From an uncultured Oscillospiraceae bacterium (lineage in GTDB: Bacteria; Bacillota; Clostridia; Oscillospirales; Oscillospiraceae): 64,000 bases of DNA. The notes beneath the pieces were generated by a model. It saw only the letters and a program-made list of their open reading frames with translations. It was not told the DNA's origin and did not search any database. Of the stretch, positions 59,474-64,000 are shown piece by piece; position 1 is the first letter of the stretch, and every line of letters starts with the position of its first letter. The stretch covers positions 62,001 through 126,000 of the forward strand of contig CALWXC010000002.1 in NCBI GenBank assembly GCA_944385415.1. The letters run 5' to 3'. A program made the translations under genes and the position numbers.

Positions 59474-59502
59474 TATACAAACGGAGGGCAATCTGCTATA
59501 CT
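59474..59502 (+). promoter_or_regulatory. Candidate promoter of the GlmU-like gene
   Basis: TATACA (59474-59479), 17 bp, TATACT (59497-59502), extended by TGC. Confidence 0.55.
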
Positions 59503-59551
59503 GGTATAAAACCAATGGTGCGCCCTCCTGTGGCGCTTTATCTTTTTCTGA

Positions 59552-60751
<1,200 letters not shown>

Positions 60752-60802
60752 CCGTGTAATCGTTCAGCAGGTGCTGATTCGTACGAGGCAACGCCGCATA
60801 AC

Positions 60803-60830
60803 TTGACAAGAGGACCGGGCGAGCTATTTT
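60803..60830 (+). promoter_or_regulatory. Candidate promoter of prs
   Basis: TTGACA (60803-60808), 16 bp, TATTTT (60825-60830). The leader that follows (about 155 bases) contains a perfect 9-bp inverted repeat AGTTTGAAA (60843-60851) / TTTCAAACT (60881-60889). Confidence 0.55.
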
Positions 60831-60989
60831 GGCCCAAATGAAAGTTTGAAAGTCGCTGGAATACTAGATGTATTGCAAGAGTTTCAAACTGCACAGTTGG
60901 GGAAAAAGAGCCGGCCGGGGCCGCAGACACAGTTGTGCGGCGGCGCCTGACAAAAACAACCATAAAACGTGTAGAGAGGTACAGTACAA

Positions 60990-61943
<954 letters not shown>

Positions 61944-61951
61944 GAGGTTGT

Positions 61952-62542
61952 ATGCTGTTCAAGTCTTCTCCCTGTGAATATCTGGTGGTTGGCCTGGGCA
62001 ACCCCGGCAGCCAGTATGAGGCCACCCGTCACAATGTGGGCTTTCGGGCCGTGGACGCCCTGGCTAAGGAGGCCGGCGTCAAAATCGACCGGGCCAAGTT
62101 CCAGGCCCTGACGGCCCAGGCCACCGTGGGCGGCGTCCGGGTGCTGCTGATGAAGCCCCAGACGTATATGAACCTCAGCGGCGTGGCCGTCAAACAGGCC
62201 GCCGATTTCTACAAGGTGCCGCCGGAGCGGGTTCTGGTGCTGTTCGATGACATCGACCTGGACGTGGGCCGTCTGCGTATCCGCAGAAACGGCTCCGCCG
62301 GTGGTCACAATGGCATCAAGTCCATCATCTCCAGCCTGGGCAGCCAGGAGTTTCCCCGCATTAAAATCGGCGTGGGGGCCAAACCCCATCCCGATTACGA
62401 TTTGGCCGACTGGGTCCTCAGCCGCTTTACGCTGGCCGAGCAGAAGCTGCTGGACCCGGCCATCGAACATGCCGCCGAGGCCGTGCCGGTGATCTTCACT
62501 CAGGGCATCGAGCGGGCGTCGTCCCAATTTAACCGTAAATAA
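61952..62542 (+). CDS. pth: Peptidyl-tRNA hydrolase
   Basis: 196 residues. LVVGLGNPGSQYEATRHNVGFRAVD near residue 10 carries the catalytic His22-type residue; LLMKPQTYMNLSG near residue 65; LVLFDDIDLDVGRLRIR near residue 92; GGHNGIKSI near residue 115. It rescues peptidyl-tRNAs released by ribosome drop-off. It begins 8 bp after prs, in the conserved order glmU-prs-pth-mfd. Confidence 0.96.
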   Translation: MLFKSSPCEYLVVGLGNPGSQYEATRHNVGFRAVDALAKEAGVKIDRAKFQALTAQATVGGVRVLLMKPQTYMNLSGVAVKQAADFYKVPPERVLVLFDDIDLDVGRLRIRRNGSAGGHNGIKSIISSLGSQEFPRIKIGVGAKPHPDYDLADWVLSRFTLAEQKLLDPAIEHAAEAVPVIFTQGIERASSQFNRK

Positions 62543-62555
62543 TTGCCGAATTTCA

Positions 62556-62587
62556 GGGCAAAGGGGGGTATTGGCCCACCTTTGCCC
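62556..62587 (+). other. Hairpin between pth and mfd
   Basis: 9-bp stem GGGCAAAGG / CCTTTGCCC with a 14-base loop, followed by CTTCGGTCGTT, not a proper T run; a weak or partial terminator at best. Confidence 0.4.
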
Positions 62588-62643
62588 CTTCGGTCGTTAT
62601 GGGATACCATTTTTTACAATCATCATTTTGTGAGAGGTGAGCC

Positions 62644-64000
62644 ATGGACGTTTTACTTTCCGCCCTGCGGGGCCTGCCGGAATATGAAAAGCTCCTGACC
62701 GCTGTGGCGGCAAACCAGGCGGCGGCGGTATCGGGTACGGGCCAGGTGGCCCGTGGCCATTGGATTGCCGCCCTGTACCGTCACAGTGACCGGCCCATGG
62801 TGGTGGTCTGTCAGGACGACGAGGCTGCCCGCCGGGTTCAGGAGGAGCTGCGGGCCTTTCTGGGGGAGGAAGCCCCCATTCTGCCCACCCGGGAACTGAC
62901 GCTGTACGACACGGCCGCCGTGTCCCGTGGCTGGGAGCAGAAGCGACTCAAGCAGCTGTACGATCTAGCCATGGGCAAGACGCGGCTGCAAATTGCCTCG
63001 TTGGAAGCCCTGACCTTGCGGACCATGCCAAAGGAAATCCTCTGCGGCGCGTCCCTGACGCTGCGGCCCGGCATGAATCTGGAGCCGGAGGAACTGGCCC
63101 GGCGGCTGGAACAGGCGGGGTATGCCCGGACCTCTCTGGTGGAGGGCCCCGGTCAGTATGCCTTACGGGGCGGCATTGTGGACGTGTTTTCCCCGGCCTG
63201 TGAAAACCCTTTGCGGGTGGAGTTTTTCGGCGATGAAGTGGATATTATGGGCTTTTTCGACGTGCTGACCCAGCGGCGGACGGAAAACGCCGGCGAGGCC
63301 CCCATCCTGCCGGTGGCCGAGGCCCAGCCCCATCTCCACCCCGGCGGTCTGTCGGGCCTGTGCGACGACCTGCGGGCCATGATCGCCAGACAGAAGCGCC
63401 GGAAGACTGTCAACACAGCCTTGGTGGAGACGCTGCAAGGGGATTTGGACCGGCTGGAAAGCGGCGTTCCCCTGGCAGCTGCCGACCGATATTTGGCCCT
63501 GCTCTATCCCGACAACAGCTGCGGTGCGGACTATGTTTCCAAAGATGCCCTGGTGATCTTCTGTGACCACAGCAACCTCCAGCGGGCCGCCCGGCTGCGC
63601 CAGGAGCAGTTGGGCATGGAGCTGGACGGTATGCTCCAAAGCGGTCTGGTGGCCGGAGAGCTGTGCGACTATGTGACGGAGTATGAGGATGTGTTCGACC
63701 GGTTCCGGGAACAGCCGGTGGTGTTTCTCGACAATTTTTTGGCCACCTCCTATCCGAAAAACCGCCCGCCCCAGGAATTGCTGTCGGTGACGGCCAAGCA
63801 GCTGCCGCCCTACGGTTCCAGCCTGGACACGGTGGCCCAGGATTTGCGGTACTATCAGAATATCGGCTACGGCGTTCTGGTGCTGACGGGCAACCGACGC
63901 CGGGGCGAGATTTTGCAGGAGCTGCTCCAGGGGCAGGACATCAAAGCCAGCCTCTACTATCCGGCGGAATCTCTGCCCAAGGCCCACCAAATCTTTCTGA
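62644..64000 (+). CDS. mfd: Transcription-repair coupling factor Mfd (partial, N-terminal part)
   Basis: The window ends after about 452 residues of a protein normally near 1150. The visible part is the UvrB-homology module and the start of the RNA-polymerase-binding region: MVVVCQDDEAARRVQEEL near residue 40, GPGQYALRGGIVDVFSP near residue 165, LRVEFFGDEVDIMGFFD near residue 190. The helicase motifs lie beyond the edge. It removes stalled RNA polymerase at lesions and recruits UvrA. ATG at 62644 follows GAGAGGTGA. Confidence 0.95.
   Translation, partial: MDVLLSALRGLPEYEKLLTAVAANQAAAVSGTGQVARGHWIAALYRHSDRPMVVVCQDDEAARRVQEELRAFLGEEAPILPTRELTLYDTAAVSRGWEQKRLKQLYDLAMGKTRLQIASLEALTLRTMPKEILCGASLTLRPGMNLEPEELARRLEQAGYARTSLVEGPGQYALRGGIVDVFSPACENPLRVEFFGDEVDIMGFFDVLTQRRTENAGEAPILPVAEAQPHLHPGGLSGLCDDLRAMIARQKRRKTVNTALVETLQGDLDRLESGVPLAAADRYLALLYPDNSCGADYVSKDALVIFCDHSNLQRAARLRQEQLGMELDGMLQSGLVAGELCDYVTEYEDVFDRFREQPVVFLDNFLATSYPKNRPPQELLSVTAKQLPPYGSSLDTVAQDLRYYQNIGYGVLVLTGNRRRGEILQELLQGQDIKASLYYPAESLPKAHQIFL

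Overview
The window looks like chromosome of a GC-rich, anaerobic, low-redundancy Bacillota of the Clostridia/Oscillospiraceae type (relatives of Flavonifractor, Oscillibacter, Lawsonibacter). This is inferred from the gene set (DnaD/DnaC-like loader pair, WalRK with YycH/YycI, rubrerythrin, Rnf-type subunits, PucR and PadR regulators), from strong Shine-Dalgarno sites with frequent TTG/GTG starts, and from vegetative sigma-A type promoters. No phage, plasmid, insertion sequence of classical type, CRISPR array or rRNA was seen. One tRNA (Gly, anticodon CCC) is present.

Layout. 1-3.5 kb (minus): an iron-siderophore type permease (cut by the window edge) behind a THEP1-like NTPase, then a DnaC-like helicase loader and a DnaD protein. 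3.9-11.5 kb (minus): FAD oxidoreductase, PBP2, MreD, MreC, Maf (cell elongation block) and a U32 peptidase. 11.7-14.2 kb (plus): NAD synthetase whose stop overlaps the start of a REP-associated tyrosine transposase (RAYT). 14.2-17.9 kb (minus): cysteine desulfurase, a lactate/malate dehydrogenase homologue lacking catalytic residues, MnmE. 18-24 kb: a DUF2207 membrane protein, an unrecognised gene behind a sigma-D/FliA-like promoter, adenine deaminase, HAD phosphatase. 24-28.7 kb: argG-argH, then a MerR regulator with C-terminal membrane helices divergent from argF. 28.9-32.3 kb (minus): rubrerythrin, QueH, Dabb protein, GNAT and DUF2156 acyltransferase-like pair. 32.4-37.3 kb (plus): LysR, TlpA-like lipoprotein, 45-residue CD1871A-type CxxC protein, membrane 4Fe-4S protein, RsmG, lipoate ligase, PadR. 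37.3-40 kb: UroD-family protein divergent from a PucR regulator, tRNA-Gly. 40.1-44.8 kb (minus): TatD, MnmG, and a two-gene rnfD-rnfC unit. 45.1-52.8 kb (plus): RsmF-type methyltransferase, walR-walK-yycH-yycI, murA. 52.8-55.3 kb: Crp/Fnr regulator divergent from a DMT transporter, a chain of hairpins, and mntP behind a manganese riboswitch. 55.5-64 kb: rhamnulokinase, a small unrecognised protein, cardiolipin synthase, a GlmU with an eroded uridylyltransferase domain, prs, pth and the start of mfd.

The most unusual feature is a dispersed family of short hairpin repeats with a conserved GTAG head (loci near 3.6, 13.8, 14.2, 28.8, 46.6 and 57.2 kb). GTAG-headed hairpins are what RAYT proteins act on, and the single RAYT gene here both carries one copy in frame inside its own coding sequence and has another just after its stop codon. 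Other points worth a second look are the enzyme homologues that have lost catalytic residues (LDH-like, GlmU-like), an rnfCD pair without other Rnf genes, a membrane-anchored MerR protein with a classical 19-bp-spacer MerR promoter, and a gene of unknown function with a near-consensus sigma-28 promoter.
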